Of a stretch of DNA of 64,000 nucleotides, positions 48,261-60,888 are shown in pieces (positions within the stretch are counted from its first letter, which is position 1; each line of letters starts with the position of its first letter). This DNA comes from Excoecaria cochinchinensis (lineage: Eukaryota; Streptophyta; Magnoliopsida; Malpighiales; Euphorbiaceae): NCBI GenBank assembly GCA_947683425.1, contig CANTUQ010000110.1, forward strand, positions 414,501 to 478,500, in the 5' to 3' direction. The notes beneath the pieces are model-generated. The model ran no database searches. It saw nothing but the letters and a program-made list of their open reading frames with translations, and was not told the DNA's origin. A program made the translations under genes and the position numbers.

Positions 48261-49536
48261 AACTTGGCCGATCAGGAGATGCTGGAATCATTGGGCTCTA
48301 TTGCGAGCGCAACACAGAGTCGCATTTCCAGATCTCCAACGAACTGCAGAATTTCTTTCCTTACAAACTCATACCCAAAAGCTCCTAATCAATTCAAACT
48401 TTAACAAAACTCAAATGACTCATTTAAAACCTCATAATCAACACGAAACCCATAATGTTTGAACAAATCTAAGCAACTTAAACTCCATAAATTTTCAGAA
48501 AATCCAATCAAACACCAAAATCAGAATATGCATCAAAAATAACAAAATCCCTAACCTTAACTCCTTTGCTCCTAATCGCTTTCCTTGGTTGATCTTTCTT
48601 GTTCCAAAACCCATCCAAAGTCTTTCTCATCCAAAATCCTCAGCAAAACGCACAAATTCACAAAACATAAATCTAGGGTTCCAAAAACCACTCAAAGAAA
48701 TGGAAAGAGGAAATTAAACTTAAACTTACCTCTTCAAACCTAGCTCAAACCTTAAACAAAACTCCCATCACCTTGCAACAACTCTAGCCAAAAGAAGATG
48801 GATCAAGATAAAACAAGAGGAAGAAGAAGAAGAGAAGAGGAAGTAGCGTAAGGAGGAGAGAACGGGAGAACAAGGCGGCTAAAAATGTTGCTCTCTCTTT
48901 CTCTCTCCTTGCTATTTATACCGCTCTCTAATTCCTTGCCACATGTCATCTTTCCATAGGTCCAATTTAGATATTTGTGTCCAATTCTCCTTTTAATCCT
49001 CCAACTTCTCATATCCTTATGCACGGAGATTTTATAACTTAATAATCCTTCACATAGGCCCACATAAATAAATTTTATTCTTTCAATCAGGTCCGAATTT
49101 CATACTTCACAATTTTACCATTGGTCGCACTTGCCGAAACTTTTACTTAAATCCTTCATTTGTCCATTTGGCAATACCTAACCTGTCAAATTACACAATT
49201 TTGATCACTACTCATCCACAATATGCCCAAATCCTTCTAGGGTACATTTCGGGGTGTGACATAAGCGGTCCTAAGATCAGGGATACTGTAATGAGGACGA
49301 AGTGAGATGTATACATGCCATAAATAGGTATTGATGATAGAAGTGAGTAAAGGTATATGAGGAGACACAAGGATAGCTTAAGTTTACTGAATTGTAAGGG
49401 ATTGTAAGATATAATGACTGATGTAAAGTAAATGGATCTCCAGAACTGAATGTCCTCACAGCATAGTGGTTGTGAGTTATGATTGTGGTACATAAGGAGA
49501 ATTTCGATGACGAAATTTTTATAAGTGGGGGAGAAT

Positions 49537-52500
49537 TGTAATGGCCTGAAACCGGTATAGTAGTGAACAGTGAATTATATAGAGTTTATAGTGTGGTTTT
49601 GGTGTGAAAACAACGGTGTTAGTACCCTAAATTATAGAAGAGTTAAAAAGTTAAACGTGCTCAAGCCAAGGAAGCCCCTTGATGGGTGATCTCCCGAGAA
49701 GCCATTAGAGAAAATATATTTTATTGAACCATTGAAAAGTACAAGTTATAAGGAGTTTGGTGGTACAATTTGGAGTGAAAATGAGATCAAATAGGTCCCC
49801 GAAAGTTAAACTAAAGAAAAGCCTCAAGTTCGATTCAAATAATAACTAGGTTTTACCAAAGTTTGACCGAGACTTTAAAGATATTAAATGACCTCTAAAA
49901 AGTTATCTGAAGGCATAAATAGATTCAAAATAGTGTGTAGAACAGTTTGGTAGTAAAAAAAGGATTTTTTTGTTACACTGAAAAATGGATGAATCGGACC
50001 AATTTAATTAAACCGAACTAGAAAAGTATCCCGATTGTGATGAAATCAAGGTTAAATAAGTTATAAAGGGAAAAAAGGAAGTTGAGGATGAAAATTGGAT
50101 CGAACTGGTTCAACCAGTGAACCGGACCGGTCGGACCAGTTTGACTTTAGTCTAACTAGTTTGACCAAGATTTGACTAAACTCTAAATGGAACTATGGAC
50201 CTCAGAAAAATTATTTAAAAGCATGAATTTGCTTTAAAAAATATGGAGAATCAAATGGTAATGAAAAATAAATTTTAAGGTGAAACAAAAAATTGAGTTA
50301 TCGGACTGGTAAGAAATTATCAGACTGAAAAACGGTCTACGATTGAGCTAAAATTTTACGTGGAAGCTAAATTATATATTTTAAGAATTATGGAACTAAT
50401 TTTGGGAGAAAATAGGCTTAATAAGTTAGAGAAATAAATTGGATTGCTTATTGGGCCTAATTTCTTAAATGGGCTTAGAATTGGGTTGGCCCAATTGGTA
50501 GGTCCAAGCCCAACCTATTAAACACCCTATTTAAACCCCTAAATATCAAAAAACCCTAGAAATATCGCCATTTCTCTCCACTTCTCTCCATGGCTGAATT
50601 GTATATTTCTCTCTCTTCCATGGTTTCTTCATTTTCTTTTCCATAGATTCCACCAAACCAAAGCTTCCCAAATAATTTTCAGCCTCTCTTTTCAATGATA
50701 ATATCTTCTAGAGCTCATTTGAAGTAAAAGAAGTGGATAAAGTTAGTGACAAAGGTTATGTCCTAAAAATGAGGAAATCAAAGGAGGTGATGGTGTTTCA
50801 AGGAGTTAAGGCAAGAAAAGGAATTTTAATGAGTGGAGATGAAGAATATAAGGTTAGTGGATACAATATCCTCCTTTTTTCATGTTAAAAGTATGATTTT
50901 TAGTTATATTTAAACGTAAAGTATGTGAAATATGTATGTTTAATTGAATCAAACCATATAGTCATGTTTAGGAAGGTTAAAAATGAGATTTTGAGTGATT
51001 AAAATGAAAAGAAATAAACTATATACCATGGACAACATGTAAGCCGAATGGTATATCTAGGTTTACATAGGTATATTTTGATGTTTAATGAATAAAAATG
51101 GTATATTTATAATACATGACATGAGATTTAGTTAATGGAATGGATAAGTGGAAGAAAAATAATCATAATGGATGTTGAACACATAGGCTAAATGGTATAT
51201 GTATGTAATAAATGTGATTTTGATGTGTTTTGATGTAATATAATGGCATAACTATGTTAATCAACATGTAATCTTGCTAAATGAATGATAAATGAGATAA
51301 AAAGAAATTATGGTGGATGTATGGTATGTTGACCGAATGGTATACATGAACATATTAATTTATACTTTGGTAATATAATGACTTTAATGGTATATAATGG
51401 CATAAGAATGGAAATTAAATGTATAATGAATGATTTAGATTGAAAAAAGAATGGAATGGTATGGTGAGATTCCATTAATTGTGTATATTGTAACTTGAAA
51501 TGAAATAATGGAATGATTAATGCCCTTAGTAGTAGTTTGGTGGTTAAATCTAGCTCAGGATATAGTTGGTTAGCCATAGGAACACTAAACTGTGGTGGTG
51601 AGCATGACGTCTCACCTATTATAGCCAATAACGGTCCTATTAAACTGTATTGAACTGAACTATAGGGGTGGTCCTTTGGGGTCCCTCTAAATTGTATTGA
51701 ATCTATAGGGTTCACGTTCCATATATCCGATATTGAGATTTCTACCGGGTCAATGCTAGGGGCAAAGTAAGAAAAAAATGGATTAAAATGAGATTATTTA
51801 AGAAATGCAGAGAAAAAGGGTAATAATGAAAAAATGAATAATTAAATGATTATATATGTAATTAAGCAAAAAGATAAGATAAAGTGATAAGTGTTAAAAT
51901 AAGATAAAGTGATAAGATAAGATAACATAACATAATATAAGATAAGATAAGATAAAATAAAATAAGTGTTAAGATAAGATGGAGATAAGATAAGGATAAG
52001 ATAAGATATGGATGAGATAAGATAAGATAAGATAAGATAAGGACTACAATGAAATTTAACTTGAAAATAGTACTTTAAGAACTAAATGGTAATTATGTAA
52101 AAGATTGAAACAATATGGTAAAAATGGAATTAAAGTGATTAATTTGTAGTTAAAATAGGAATTGAAGTGAAAAAGGACTTAAAGGAAAGAAATGTAAAGT
52201 TTAAGGGAAAAATGGTAATTTAAGCCTAAATGGTTAAATAAGGCTTAATAAAAAGAAAAATGTAATTTAATGGGTTAATAAGTAAATTTGTAATTATTTG
52301 AGGACTAAAATATAATTTGGCATGAAAATGATATTTCAAAGATTAAATGGTAATTTGCATGTTAAATAAGGAGTTAAATAAGTAAATAAGATAAATTGGT
52401 GGCAATTGTGTAAGTGTAAGAAAGTTCAAGGACCTAAGTGTAAATATGCAATAGTTTAGGGACCAAATTGTAAATATGACATAGTTAAAAGACCTAGATG

Positions 52501-54565
52501 TAAATATGATATAGTTGGAGGATTTAAATACAAATGTGACATAATATGAGGACCTAATTGTAATTATACCACACTTAAGGGACCTAAATGCAAATTTAAA
52601 ATTTTATGTGTATTAATTATATATATGTCCTTAAATAAGTGATTTAAATGGAATTAAGAATATTATTGCATGTAAATAATTAAATGAAATAAATAATTGT
52701 CTAAGGTTAAAATTGTAATTTTAGTAATGTTTTAAGGACATAAGTGTAATATAGTAAAAGAATAAGTTTATAAGGACTAAGTGGTAAATTGCATGTTAGA
52801 TAATAAAATAAATATGTTAATAAGTTAATTATTGGCATTATTATAAATAAGTGAAAAGTGAGGGGTAAAACTGTAAATCGGTAAAAGTCTAGGAACTTAA
52901 ATGTAATTTGTCAATAGTAAGGTAAAATGAGGGATTTAAAAGATAATTGATAGGTAATTTGAATGTCAATTGTATAATTAATTGACAATAGAGAAATAAT
53001 GATATTACATTAATAATAGAATAATGTTAATATTATGATAATATTTATGTTAATGTAAATCTGTTAAAAATAAATTAAAAGTGAATAATAGTTTTAATTA
53101 ATATAATATATGTAATTTAATAAAGTTTATATAGTGGCACTATTGTAAATAAAAAAAAGGAGGTATTTAAATGTAATAGACCATAATAAGACCTAATAGT
53201 GAATAATTGTTAAAGAAATGGACTACTAAATGAAATTGTAAGAATAATAATAATAATAATAATAATGATAATTACTGGAATGATGATAAATAAACAATAT
53301 GAATAATTCAGGTATTGCGAAAATAATAGTACGGTTAATCACGCTAATAATAAAATTAAATGTAAAATAGTTATCGATAGATATCTAGTTGAATGATGTT
53401 AATAGAAATTATGTGTAAGTAAGAGAATAATGATGTCAAGCCTACAAATGAGTTAGTGGATTAAGTAATAGTATTGACAATTCAAGTATATAAATTGAAA
53501 TATAACTGAGTAAAATTAAGTAGGAAAAAATAGAGTAAATGTATTATGTTTAGAGTTTTAAAAATAGTACTGTAAAATAAATGATTAAGTGAAAGATAAT
53601 AATATAAATATAAAACGTAAAAAGGTTAATGTAACTGAAAGAATAAAAGAAATATTGAGGATATAAAAGAAATGATAACGATTAATCAGTATTGTTAATA
53701 ACAGCAATGATGACTGCTCAATAGGTATTTCAGTAAATGTTACTGTGTCAAAATGTAGACTGTAATTGATATAAATAAGTTATAAATGAATAATTTCTGT
53801 ATCGGATACTGTACTCAAATGTAGGTAGTAAATGAATAAACAAGTTATGAACAAAATGAAGAAAACTGATGAATGCAAAGAATGCTATTGTAATTGGTTA
53901 TTAAATCAACCGATTAAATATAATAGTGTGAATGTGAAGGTCAACAGTATAATGAGATAATGAAACTGTTATTTGAAACAGTAAAGTTAAAATATTTTTA
54001 CAGAAATATTACATAAGATATAACAATAACGACTAAAGGTAAGGATTTATCTTAAATATTGAAATAAAGTATAAATTAAGTAATAGTTAAAAGAATTAAT
54101 GTTCATATAGTTTGAATAAGGAAATATGCTTGTGTCTGCATGTATGTAGTAATAATGTGAAAAATTTAGGATATGTATCCACCGCTAGGCATTTTAAATG
54201 CTCAGTGCATAGTATGATTGCTGCGCAGGTTACGAAGATAGGAAGTTTTTAAGTGGCAGAATTTTCTATGACAGTCGAGAAGAGGAGCGAATGCAGAGAT
54301 GAAAGGATATGTATGGCATGTATACGATTGAGGTGGACTATACGATTAATGATCTAGGCATATGTTATGTATGGATTTTTTAGATAGTGCTATGTATGAA
54401 TTGTTATATTATTGTTGTTTACGTACAAGTATTATTGAGGTTGGAATGCAAAAATTTTTTATTGAACTGTTTACTATAGCATGACATTGTGACTTTAATA
54501 TTAATGGGATAACTGTGATATCCAGTTATTGTACGTATATTATAGAATGTCATAAGAGTGTTACA
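49537..54565 (+). mobile_element. 3' LTR of gypsy element, 5 kb
   Basis: 5029 bp from TGTAATGGCCTGAAACC to AGAGTGTTACA, preceded by a purine tract. Its second half repeats 43050-45513. It contains (GATAA)n at about 51870-52040 and (AAT)n at about 53246. Very long LTRs without coding are typical of some Ty3/gypsy lineages; the lineage is not determined. Confidence 0.8.
51866..52040. repeat. (GATAA)n-type microsatellite
   Basis: Imperfect runs of GATAA with AAGTG and AGATG interruptions inside the 3' LTR. Confidence 0.8.
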
Positions 54566-55657
54566 CTTTTAATCCACCATATGGATATTAGGGGCTGCTA
54601 TAATCTTATAGAGGGGCTGAATTAACCATAGGGAGCTTGAATTTAGGAAGAAATGGAGCAAGATTTGAAGAAAACTGAGAGAGATGGATGAGGAAGAACC
54701 TACAGCCAAAGCAGAGAAAAAGGAGAGATGGACATCAATGCAGAAAATTCTAGAATTCTGCTGACAATTAGGGTATTTATAGGGGTCTTGGCTGGGTTAG
54801 GCCTTAGTCCAACCAATGGTCCAACCTTTAAAAGCCCAATTTGCAATTTTAAGCCCATTTTGCAACCCAAAAATATTTCTCTCATTTTTCAAATTCAATT
54901 TCTCTCAAATTTGATTGCATAATTCATAAAATATATAAATTAGTCTATACAAAAATTTTCAACTCAATCGGAATCCGTTTTCGATCCGGTTCACTCAAAC
55001 CGGTCCGATTAGCAAATTTTTGGTGCTCTCGTAAAATTTCCTTTTTACTGCCAAATAATTCTAAATATTATTTAGAGTCCATTTGGAATTTTTGATAAAT
55101 TTTGGAAATCATTTACTATCAAATCTCCAGTCAACCTGAGTACTATTTAAACCAAAATCGTAACTTTTTCTTACTTTCTAACTTCAATTCCTCATAAAAA
55201 TGACTCCATAATTCTTAACATATATTCAATAGACTCCAAAAATATTTTTGGGTCAATCGGAAACCATTTCTCGGTCCGATAATTATTTATCAATCAATAA
55301 TCCAATTTTTTAGTATCACCATAAAATTAATTTTTTATTACCATATGATTCTACTCATCAATACTAGTGCGTCCATATTTTCGGATTATTTTTCTAAGGT
55401 TCGTATCATCTTTTACGGTCCGGTCAAACTCTCAGTCAAATTAGTAACTATTTGAACCAAAACTGTGATTTTTTCTTATTTTCGACTTTTGAGGACCTAT
55501 TTGACCTCATTTCCACTCCAAATTTTAATTTCGGACTCATCATGACTTATATTTTTCGATGATCAAAAAAATATTTTCACCCACTAGTGTATTTCTGACC
55601 CCGTGTGAGCTGGTCAATTACGGAAACTACAGTTCATGACTAGCTCGGTATTTAGGC
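54566..55657 (-). mobile_element. Inverted fragment of a related gypsy LTR
   Basis: The reverse complement resembles the start of the 49537 LTR: TGGCCTAAATACCG against TGGCCTGAAACCGG, and TTTGGAGTGGAAATGAGGTC against TTTGGAGTGAAAATGAGATC. It abuts the 3' LTR end directly. About the first 1.1 kb of the related LTR is kept. It is more diverged than the two LTRs are from each other. Confidence 0.6.
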
Positions 55658-56693
55658 CACTATATATGTGGTCAAATGAATGTGTGGGAAAATCAAGGGG
55701 CTTGCTACTTCATTATATTTATAGATGACTATATTAGATATGGTCATGTCTATTTGATTTCACACAAGTCAAAAGCATTGAGTTGCTTCAAGACTTATAT
55801 GAGTTTAGTTGAGAATTAATTAGGCAAAAGGATCAAAGCTTTAAGAACTAACAGAGGTTAGTGATATCTTACAGATAAATTTAAAGCTTTATGTGATGTA
55901 AAAGGGATTGAACATCAGTTGTTCATTCCTAGAAATCCACAACAAAATGGTGTTGCGGAAATGAGAAATAGGACTCTCCTAGATATGTTAGATCTATGAT
56001 GGCAGAGGCAAATTTGCCTATCTCCTATTGGGGGAGATACTTTATTAACTGTCACATATGTTCTAAACCAGATGCCCTCAAAATCTACCACTTCCACACC
56101 TTATGTGTTGTGGACTAGTCGGCAAGCTGACCTAAACCATTTACAACCTTTAGGTAATAATGCTTACGTCCATGATACCTCAATTTGGAAAATTGAGACT
56201 AAGAGGTAAAAGGAGTATCTATGTGAGATATTTTGAAGTATTAAAAGGATAAATTTTCGTGAGTGAGCAAGAAAATAGCACTGTGACAGAATTCAGATCA
56301 TGAGTCATCATATTCTTAGAGAATGAATTTCAAAGTTGGGCAAAGTGAATTAAGATTTCACTTTCTATTAATTTCAGGAAGAGGATCCATCAGGATCACT
56401 CCATCCGAGTGGGAGGGATTTAGAGGAAGAAGGTTAAGACCCTTATCCTCCAAACGATCTGGATGTTCGATACCTGATTTGAATGGGAGTATTCTTCACT
56501 CTAGTGGGAGGAAAGAATATGGTATTTTTGACTCCAGCAGGAGTATGGAACATGGTCCCCGTGGTAGCATTGTGAATCACGATGAATATATGAGACATGT
56601 TTATGAAGATTTATAACTGCAAAAATCTAAAAGGATAACTGTTCCACGCCGACGATTTAAAATTAAAAGCTTGAACGAAACCCTTTTGGTTAC
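55658..56693 (+). pseudogene. Ty1/copia integrase and linker remnant
   Basis: Multi-frame remnant of the integrase core: FIIFIDDYIRYGHVYLISHK, then KRIKALRTNRG (the second catalytic Asp appears as Asn), two stops, then CDVKGIEHQLFIPRNPQQNGVAEMRNRT, which keeps the Glu-bearing motif. Further on are PLGNNAYVHD-like sequence and the Ser/Arg-rich linker that precedes RT (SGRKEYGIFDSSRSMEHGPR, 56500-56560). It ends at 56693, where an LTR begins. RT and RNase H are absent. Likely the distal part of the element whose gag is at 42587. Confidence 0.7.
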
Positions 56694-57857
56694 TGTAAAC
56701 ACTGGGTCCCGAGGTGGTCCAAGATCAGGATTAGCCGATGATGAAAATGATTGCTTGTTCGTAGGCGAAGATGTTAGAATCGATGTTTCCCTTGTCGAGG
56801 CCCTTCCTTTTAAATAAATAAAAAATATATAAAAATTTTTATTTTGGGAAAAAATATATAAAAATTTTTAATTTGGAAAATATTTCATTTTGGGTTTTAG
56901 GGTTCGGTGGCCTGCCGCCGAAGCGACTTGTGCGGGGTGCGAGACGCACGCCCACACGGCCTTCCACTGCGGCCTCCAGCACGAGGCCACACGTGGCCTC
57001 CAGCGCGAGGCTGTACGCAGCCTCCAACGTGCAACCTCTCACAAGGCCGCACCTCACCCAACTCTATCCTGTCCCTTTCCCACCTATGAAAAAAACTATT
57101 TTTTGGGACTGTCAAAACTGTTTTTTTCATGTTTTAGTGTTTTTTTGGGAAGAGAGCATTAGAAAGGAGCTTTTGTATTTTCCCTTACGGGAGATGAGGA
57201 AAAATAAGGGGGAGGATTGTCTTCATTTGAGGAGAGCTTCTTCCTTAGAGCAAGGAGGCAAATGAGAGAGCAAGGAATAAAGGCATTCTTCTTGAAAAAT
57301 TTGAGATTTAATTCTTCTTCTTTTTAAAAAGGTTTTTGTTCTGGAATTGACTTGAGTAAGGAAAAATAATTTCCTCAGCTTGAGCACTCTATTAAAATCA
57401 TTTTCTTGAGTTTTTTTATGTTGAAAACTTAAGTTTTTCTTGGGTATTTTTGGCGTTTATCACTTCAAAACTTGACAAAGGAGACGGATCGAGACATCGT
57501 TTCTCCACTCTATAAATTCTGAGGGTAAAGATTCCTGGACTCCTTCTTCATCAATACATTTTATTTTATTTCTGGTTACGGTTTTGATTAATGCATGAAT
57601 GATGGTTTAATGAATGCATTTTTTCTTTTTGTTGGGTTTGAGATTTATTTTTTGCATGACTTTCGCGATGTTCCTTCTATGTTTAAATGCTAATGCTTTT
57701 TATTTACTGCATGTTCACTTATCTTCTTCGTTTTCTTTCACCTAATTTCATTGGTTTATTATTAACACTAGTGCTATTATTATTTATTATTCTTGCTACT
57801 GTTGTTAATATTATCATTATTACCTTTTATTGTTTTTATTTTTACTACTGATACTAC
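56694..57857 (+). mobile_element. Tat/Ogre-like LTR, 5' part
   Basis: Starts TGTAAACACTGGGTCCCGAGG. The GC-rich palindromic block follows at about 56905-57062, and 'attctgagggtaaag' at about 57518. At 57858 it is cut by another LTR. The 130-, 90- and 77-aa frames over the GC block are repeat artefacts. Confidence 0.7.
56905..57062. repeat. GC-rich palindromic block in LTR
   Basis: Repeated GGCCTCCAGC, CACGAGGCCACACGTGGCC and GCGAGGC units with inverted partners (GGCCACACGTGGCC is itself palindromic). Same position as the blocks in the other Tat-like LTRs but a different motif. Confidence 0.7.
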
Positions 57858-59364
57858 TGTAACACCCCGAAATGTACCCTTGAAGGATTTGTATATTTTC
57901 GGGGATTTTGATGTTCAAAATCGTGTGATTTGATGGTCGGAGTGATTAAGTAGTAGGAAAAGATATGATCAGAATTAAGAAAAAGAGAGCCAAGGGTATT
58001 TCGGTAATTTCACATATAGGGATTTAATTGAGTGGAATAAATAAATATGAGGGCTAAATTTTGAGAATGGATCATTTATAAGCCGAATGTATGTAAGTTG
58101 TGGTGTTAGGTGTGTCGAAAGGACGAATTCGGTATTAGCCCAAAAGTTTCAGCAAGTGCGGCCAATTGCAAATTTGTAAGGTATTAATTTAGGACTTAAT
58201 TGAAGGGGATAAGATTTAATTGTGGGCCAATGTAAAATTATATTTATGTATTATGTGAAGGAAGGATTAAAAAGGAGTTAAGGGACCAAAAAGGGGAATT
58301 ATCAAAAAAATCTATTGAGGGCCAATAGGAAGAGGACATGTGGCATTTGAGATAGGTTTGACTTAATTAAGAGAGGGTGTGAGCAGATTTCTGCTCATTC
58401 CCCTCTCTTGCTTCACGTTTTGCCTTTCTCCTCTTCCCTTTCTCTTCTTCTTCATCTCACGCTAGCCCCTCTCTCTCTTCTTGCAAGCCCAAGTTATGTA
58501 TAATGGATTGTAGCTCAAGTACTTTTATGAGAGATTAGGGATAGAAGGGTAAGTTATAACTTTTGATTTCTGCAATTCCTCTTTGTTCAATTAGAAATCT
58601 TAAGTAATATTTTATGTTTTGATGAGGAAATTGGAATAATAAAACTGAAGAAAGAGTGTGGAAACAAGAAGAGCAACCATTGAAGCTAATGGAGCAAAGG
58701 AGTTTGAGGTTTGGGAAAAGTTATATGCTTTGGTGTGAATTCTTAAGTATTGATTTGTGTATGAATGATTTTCAGTTTTGAAGTGTATTTTATTTAAAAA
58801 TTGGATTGGTTGTGTTGATGTGGTTGTGTGGATTGGCTTGGTTTAGAGAATTTGAATTTTTTGGGGATACTCTGTTCAGATTTCACTGGACTTTTAGTGT
58901 TTGTTTTAATTATAAGTCAAGCTATAGATGTCCAAATGAGATGAAACTAGTTCCAATTAAAAGCTAATTCATTTATCTAAAATTTTCTCTGAAGGACCGG
59001 AACCTAATTCTGACTCTAGGATCCTTGAAAATGGTAAAACCAGAATGTCTGTACTTAAACGGGTTCACAGGAGCAGTGTAGGTTATGTAGCTCATATCTG
59101 GAGTTCTAGATGTCCAATTGATCTGAAATGTGTTTCATTTGAAATCTAACATCCTAAGAAACATTTGTTAAGAAGGACGTTTTGGTTAAAAATGAGGTTT
59201 AGTGGGTCGTTTAAGTGATACAAAGTCGGATATGGAAAACTGTCTCGTAAGTCTGTTTTCGTAGGGCAGTTAGAAGAGCTCTCTGTGGCGAGCGCGACCC
59301 ATGTCATGAGCGTGACAGAACCTGTTTGTGGAAGGTTTTTCCTTTCATTTTGAGCCTCATAATT
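57858..59364 (+). mobile_element. Gypsy LTR fragment, cut by the next insertion
   Basis: Starts TGTAACACCCCGAAATGTACCC, close to the start of the solo LTR at 49261 on the minus strand (CACCCCGAAATGTACCC shared). 'agtttcagcaagtgcggcc' is also shared. It runs without coding to 59364, where another LTR starts. Its remaining part must lie beyond the window. Confidence 0.7.
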
Positions 59365-59444
59365 TGTCACACCCCAAAGTGGCCCTAGAAGAATTACAGA
59401 GTTTTGTTCGAAAAAGGTAAGTTTATGTGCGACAGTTCTGTCGC

Positions 59445-59545
59445 GAGCGTGACAAGTGTCGCGGGCGCGACAGAGCCCTCCAGCGGTTTTCGAACTTCAG
59501 CTGGTTGGTACGGGCGTGAGCATTCTGTCGCGAGTGGGACAGAAC
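59445..59545. repeat. TGTCGCG..CGCGACA palindromic cluster
   Basis: Units such as TGTCGCGGGCGCGACA and TGTCGCGAGTGGGACA near the LTR start. The 3' LTR version is expanded (63001-63150). Confidence 0.8.
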
Positions 59546-60779
59546 CCCCTCGCAAGATGTGTGCACAAGTGGGATTTAAGAGACCTTGAGATGTGTATGG
59601 GACACGTGGCATCGTAGGAGAGTGACAAGTGTCATCGTATAAGAGTGACAAGTAGCGGCGTAAGAGTTTGACAAGTGGCATTGTAAGAGGGTGCCAAGTG
59701 TCATTGTAGGAGAGTGACACATGGCGGCACAGGAGTTTGACAAGTGGTGTCGTAGGGGAGTGACACATGGCTTTGTAGGGATGTGACATGTGGCATAAGA
59801 TATTATTTGGTTTGGTCAAAATACATGTATGTATTTTGTTAAGAAAAGAGATGTACATGTATTAAGTGTGGTGGTTGGCCTTTAGTGAGGTAAGTGGGAA
59901 ATTATGAGGTCTTTAGCTTTGGATAGAGTTTGACCATCTGCTCATTTGCTTTTCTTTCTCTTTTTCCTACGTTAGTTGTTTTGTCTTTGGCCCTTTAGCT
60001 CTTTTTTCTTTCTTTTTCTTTGGCCTTCAGCCGTTCTCCTCTCTTGCTCTTCCCTTTGTTCTTTTCTTCTTCATTTGATTTGTTCTTGAGGGAGAACCAC
60101 TTGAAGTGGCTTAAAGAGAGCATAGTAAGACTTGATTAGATCTCTTCGGAAGCTGCGAACAAGAAGGTGAACAAAGGCAAAGAGAAAGTCGGATTTGAGT
60201 AAAAAGCACGAGATCGAGGTTCTAAGAGGTAGGGATCGTGTGCGGTTTTCTTTTACTCGTTTTGATTGCTTGTTGTGATATATGATGTTTGAATATGCAT
60301 ATGTTGTGGTTATATGAGTGTTAGATGAATTGTACATGTTTTATAGTTGTGAAGTGTGTTATGGGTAAAATTCTGTTTAGTTGTTCATAGACCTCTGTGT
60401 ATTGTATTTGTGATAAGTAGAGCTATAGGACTACAATTGTGTTGATTCAAATTGCACCTGAAAGATAAGATCCGTAGCTAATAATGTCTAAGAGGGTACT
60501 TGAGCTAATTCTGGCTGTAAGTATCCCTAAAAGTAATTAGAACGTAAGTGACCCTGTTCTGGCGGGTTCACTGGAACAGTATAGATGTTTCGAATCATAT
60601 CTGGAGTTATAGATGTCCAAAAGACCTGAAAATTGTTCCATTTGAAAGTTAACATCCGGGCAAACAAATGTTAAGAAGAGAGTTTTGCCTAAAAATGAGA
60701 TATAGACTTTGATATAGGCTGTACAAAATCATGGTGTGAACCAGACCCGAAATTTTGATTCTGTTTTGCAACATTTTGG

Positions 60780-60888
60780 TATGTCACGGTGGCAACCAAA
60801 ATGGTTACCACCGTGACATATGAAAATACTGGACAGAATGCTCATCTTTAGACCTCACGGTGGCAACCAATCCATTACCACCGTGACC
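60780..60888. repeat. Two related hairpins in LTR
   Basis: 60780-60798 pairs with 60802-60820 (19-bp arms, one mismatch, loop AAA; core TCACGGTGGCAACCA). 60855-60866 pairs with 60875-60886 with the same TCACGGTGGCAA core. Confidence 0.85.

Larger units (their letters stand above)
45545..49261 (-). mobile_element. Solo gypsy LTR
   Basis: 3717 bp. On the minus strand it starts TGTCACACCCCGAAATG at 49261 and ends GGGGGGTGTTACA at 45545. The flanks TAGGC and TAAGC are a 5-bp duplication with one mismatch. The start resembles the LTR at 57858 and, less closely, that at 59365. A TATA box (GGTATAAATAGC) is at about 48915. No internal domain remains, consistent with LTR-LTR recombination. Confidence 0.8.
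45514..49536 (+). mobile_element. Gypsy interior (about 306 bp) split by a solo LTR
   Basis: Interior pieces 45514-45544 and 49262-49536. The first holds a degraded primer-binding site (GGGTATCAGA at 45521-45530). The second ends with TTTCGATGACGAAATTT and GTGGGGGAGAA before the 3' LTR, the usual end of gypsy elements of this kind. There is no gag or pol, so this element was a non-autonomous or deleted form. Confidence 0.7.

Noticed and set aside
47843..48291. 70-109-aa ORFs on both strands
   Set aside because: Produced by the CACGAGTCGTGC/GCCGAACGG repeat cluster.
56839..57265. 60-130-aa ORFs over a GC-rich block
   Set aside because: Repeat-driven frames in an LTR.
59394..59858. 154-aa minus-strand ORF (also 62946-63287)
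   Set aside because: Falls in LTR minisatellite and degenerate 'gtgacaagtg' repeats; changes length with repeat number between the two LTRs.
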